Shown here in pieces: positions 62,281-64,000 of a stretch of DNA of 64,000 nucleotides. The stretch covers positions 29,850 to 93,849 of the forward strand of contig CAKZRU010000147.1 of NCBI GenBank assembly GCA_937146725.1, in the 5' to 3' direction. Made by a program: the position numbers and the translations under genes. The DNA is from an uncultured Myxococcales bacterium. Lineage in GTDB: Bacteria; Myxococcota_A; Bradymonadia; UBA7976; VGTA01. Numbering within the stretch: position 1 is the first letter of the stretch; each line of letters begins with the position of its first letter. The notes beneath the pieces were generated by a model that made no database searches, was not told the DNA's origin, and saw nothing but the letters and a program-made list of their open reading frames with translations.

Positions 62281-63569
62281 TGCGTCAATTACAGATGTTA
62301 TCAAACTTGAGCTTGTGTATTCTCCTACTGCAACTGACTGCCTGTGGTGGTGGGCCGGGTGGTCATCCATCCCCTGATTCCACTCCCGATATGCGCCCGC
62401 AAAGCACATATAATCAAAATACAGCTAAAGACCCTGATGCACCGCCTCCCAAGCCTAAAATCAATCGAGATGCCAAGCAGCTCTTCATCTTAGCGGGCCA
62501 AGTCGCAAGTGGGGCTAACCCTGATTATGAGCGAGCGCTTAATCTTTATAATGAGGCCTATGAAAAGGATAAAAAACTTAATCTAGCCCTTTATAATGCG
62601 GGTCTTATTTCAGAGCTTAAGGGTGATGAAAATCAAGCCAAGCAATTTTATGAGGCAGCTGCCAATGCTGGTCTTGGTGATGGTTGGGTTAACATAGGTT
62701 TAATGGCTTTAGATAAGGGCGATCGTGGACAGGCAGAGTCCTTGTTTAACCGAGCCCTCAGTGTAGAGCCTCTCAATGGACGAGCTCACCTTAATTTGGC
62801 CATGTTTGCCAAAGAGCGCCGAGACTTTGAGTTTGCTATGAAAAGTGTACGTAATGCTCTAAAAGAGGACAGCACCAACGCCGATGCCTATGATGTACTC
62901 GCCCAAATCTACTATGATTTAGGTCGCTATAAATTGGCGTTGTTGGTGGCTGATGCCGGATTGAGCGAATTAGCTCCGGAGCATGCAAGTTTATGGACCA
63001 CTCAAGGTTTGATTCAGCTAAAGATGGATGACGTAATTAAAGCGGTTCGTTCTTTTCAAAAAGCGGTTGATCTTGATTCCAATAACTTTGCAGCTCGCTT
63101 AAATCTTGGCTTGATCACCTTTGGATATCGTGATTATGAAAAAAGCTACCAGCTACTGTCAGAAGCCGTTAAATTACGTCCATCGCACATCGAAGCCGTA
63201 TTATCTCATGCGGTGGCCGCTCGTACACTCAAGCGCTATGATGAGGCAAGACAAGGCTATAACAAGGTTTTAAAGCTTTCTCCCAATCACCCCGGTGCCA
63301 TCTTTAATATCGCGGTCTTGGATCAAGACTATGTCGAGGTTGATCCCAATAATTATAGCCAACGCCTAGAAATTACCCGCAAGGCGATCGAGCAATATAA
63401 CCAAGTCTTAGCAAGCGCCAAAGACGAAAAGCTTCGTAAAAAAGCCAAGTCACGTATCGAAGAAGCCAAAGTCATTATCGAGGCGATCGAGGCCGAAAAG
63501 GAAGCCGCTGCTGCCGAAGCTGAAGCTGCCGCTCAAGAAGCTCAGGAAAATACTGCGGGCGCCCAATAA
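62280..63569 (+). CDS. TPR-repeat lipoprotein
   Basis: This 429-residue lipoprotein has a signal ending LQLTAC (Cys22), then a Gly/Pro/Asp-rich linker. About eight TPRs follow from residue 65 to 380 (RALNLYNEAYEKDKKLNLAL, AESLFNRALSVEPLNGRAHL, AMKSVRNALKEDSTNADAYD, AVRSFQKAVDLDSNNFAARL, ARQGYNKVLKLSPNHPGAIF). It ends in an Ala/Glu-rich helix. It is translationally coupled to the upstream giant TPR protein. The arrangement suggests an outer-membrane-anchored partner for it. The lipoprotein sorting signal has Gly at +2, compatible with outer-membrane retention. Confidence 0.85.
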   Translation: MRQLQMLSNLSLCILLLQLTACGGGPGGHPSPDSTPDMRPQSTYNQNTAKDPDAPPPKPKINRDAKQLFILAGQVASGANPDYERALNLYNEAYEKDKKLNLALYNAGLISELKGDENQAKQFYEAAANAGLGDGWVNIGLMALDKGDRGQAESLFNRALSVEPLNGRAHLNLAMFAKERRDFEFAMKSVRNALKEDSTNADAYDVLAQIYYDLGRYKLALLVADAGLSELAPEHASLWTTQGLIQLKMDDVIKAVRSFQKAVDLDSNNFAARLNLGLITFGYRDYEKSYQLLSEAVKLRPSHIEAVLSHAVAARTLKRYDEARQGYNKVLKLSPNHPGAIFNIAVLDQDYVEVDPNNYSQRLEITRKAIEQYNQVLASAKDEKLRKKAKSRIEEAKVIIEAIEAEKEAAAAEAEAAAQEAQENTAGAQ

Positions 63570-63592
63570 TTGCCCCAAGGGTCAATGGTCAA

Positions 63593-64000
63593 TTATCCAA
63601 GTGACCTGCAAAGACGCAGGCCGATGATGCTGTCACGGTGATCGGGTAAGAACGCGCTTCTGCAAAAGACCTCACAAACATCCGCGTTATTGTCCCAACT
63701 CCCACCACGAGTAGCACGCAAAGACTCTCTGAGAGGATGTTGGTATGGGTCATTGTAGTCACCACACCATTCCCAAACATTCCCAGTCATATCATATAGG
63801 CCATATCCATTGGGCTTTAACTGAGCTATGGGCTGAGTTTGACGAGGAGTAACATTGCTGGTGCCATACCAAAGATCATACCAACCGACTTCTTTTAAGT
63901 GATCCGAACCCGCATACTTAAAGTTCTGCCCACCCAAAGTCGCAAACTCCCACTCTGCTTCAACGGGTAGTCTAAAGCCATTAACTCCGCTGATCAGTTC
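63593..64000 (-). CDS. Formylglycine-generating enzyme-like (SUMF1) protein, N-terminus outside window
   Basis: This is the C-terminal 135 residues of a protein that continues past base 64000. The frame is open at the edge and reads VNGFRLPVEAEWEFATLGG, then NGYGLYDMTGNVWEWCGDYN, ATRGGSWDNN and CRSAFLPDHRDSIIGLRLC: the classic FGE-sulfatase (SUMF1) C-terminal half. Many such domains in Myxococcota-like genomes are fused to Ser/Thr kinases and are not true sulfatase activators. Convergent with the TPR lipoprotein gene, 23 bp apart. A sulfatase is encoded at 44485-46791, but distance makes a direct pairing uncertain. Confidence 0.88.
   Translation of the reverse strand, partial: ELISGVNGFRLPVEAEWEFATLGGQNFKYAGSDHLKEVGWYDLWYGTSNVTPRQTQPIAQLKPNGYGLYDMTGNVWEWCGDYNDPYQHPLRESLRATRGGSWDNNADVCEVFCRSAFLPDHRDSIIGLRLCRSLG

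Overview
The window comes from a Gram-negative bacterium with moderate GC content by eye and genes packed on both strands. Several traits point to a Myxococcota / Deltaproteobacteria-like lineage: many TPR and HEAT-repeat lipoproteins, a sigma-54 activator with a GAF domain, a TonB-dependent receptor carrying its own TonB-type domain, a sulfatase-like protein with a MopE-type Asp-rich module, and a full Tad pilus locus. A Na+-pumping NADH:quinone reductase suggests a marine or sodium-using lifestyle. The taxonomic placement is an inference from gene content; no rRNA, tRNA or other phylogenetic RNA gene was found.

Layout. 1-5572 (+): nqrABCDEF, with nqrA cut by the window edge. 5871-7109 (+): a HIT hydrolase fused to a methyltransferase. 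7143-12947 (-): a lipoprotein, a TonB-dependent receptor and a large exported protein. 13094-17277 (+): a GT4 glycosyltransferase, heme O synthase and a two-gene ABC-2 exporter. 17497-28542 (-): a twelve-gene Tad pilus locus running flp, prepilin peptidase, tadE, rcpC/cpaB, secretin, tadZ/cpaE, tadA, tadB, tadC, tadD, a small lipoprotein and a vWA TadG-like protein. The 56-residue Flp pilin at 28372-28542 is easily missed. 28720-32163: pssA, a zinc-ribbon protein (-), and prfB read through a programmed +1 frameshift. 32169-35933 (-): a pentapeptide-repeat/alpha-beta-hydrolase fusion, a DUF3108 protein and a signal-peptidase-like protein lacking the catalytic lysine. 36087-42791 (+): a HEAT lipoprotein, a sigma-54 activator, a second HEAT protein and a deoxynucleoside kinase. 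42949-46791 (-): a DUF2325 protein and a membrane sulfatase. 46913-49198 (+): an exported pseudo-sulfatase. 49366-53381 (+): the classic rpsP-khpA-rimM-trmD-rplS-rnhB-yraN translation operon. 53481-56621 (-): a Cys-rich lipoprotein and a DUF5916 protein. 56959-63569 (+): three TPR proteins. 63593-64000 (-): the C-terminus of a formylglycine-generating-enzyme-like protein, cut by the window edge.

What stands out. No CRISPR array, prophage, IS element or classical defence island was seen. The unusual content is in protein architecture (HIT-methyltransferase, pentapeptide-hydrolase, lysine-less S26 protein, sulfatase/pseudo-sulfatase divergent pair, DUF2325 with coiled coil) and in DNA structure. 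At least ten loci carry short tandem repeats of 6-25 bp, several of them in frame inside genes. One is a 17-bp repeat with runs of seven Gs that overlaps the yraN stop codon. Two perfect-arm hairpins sit between genes of the ribosomal-protein operon. I cannot claim a clearly new multi-gene system from sequence alone; the best candidates are given as findings with decisive checks.
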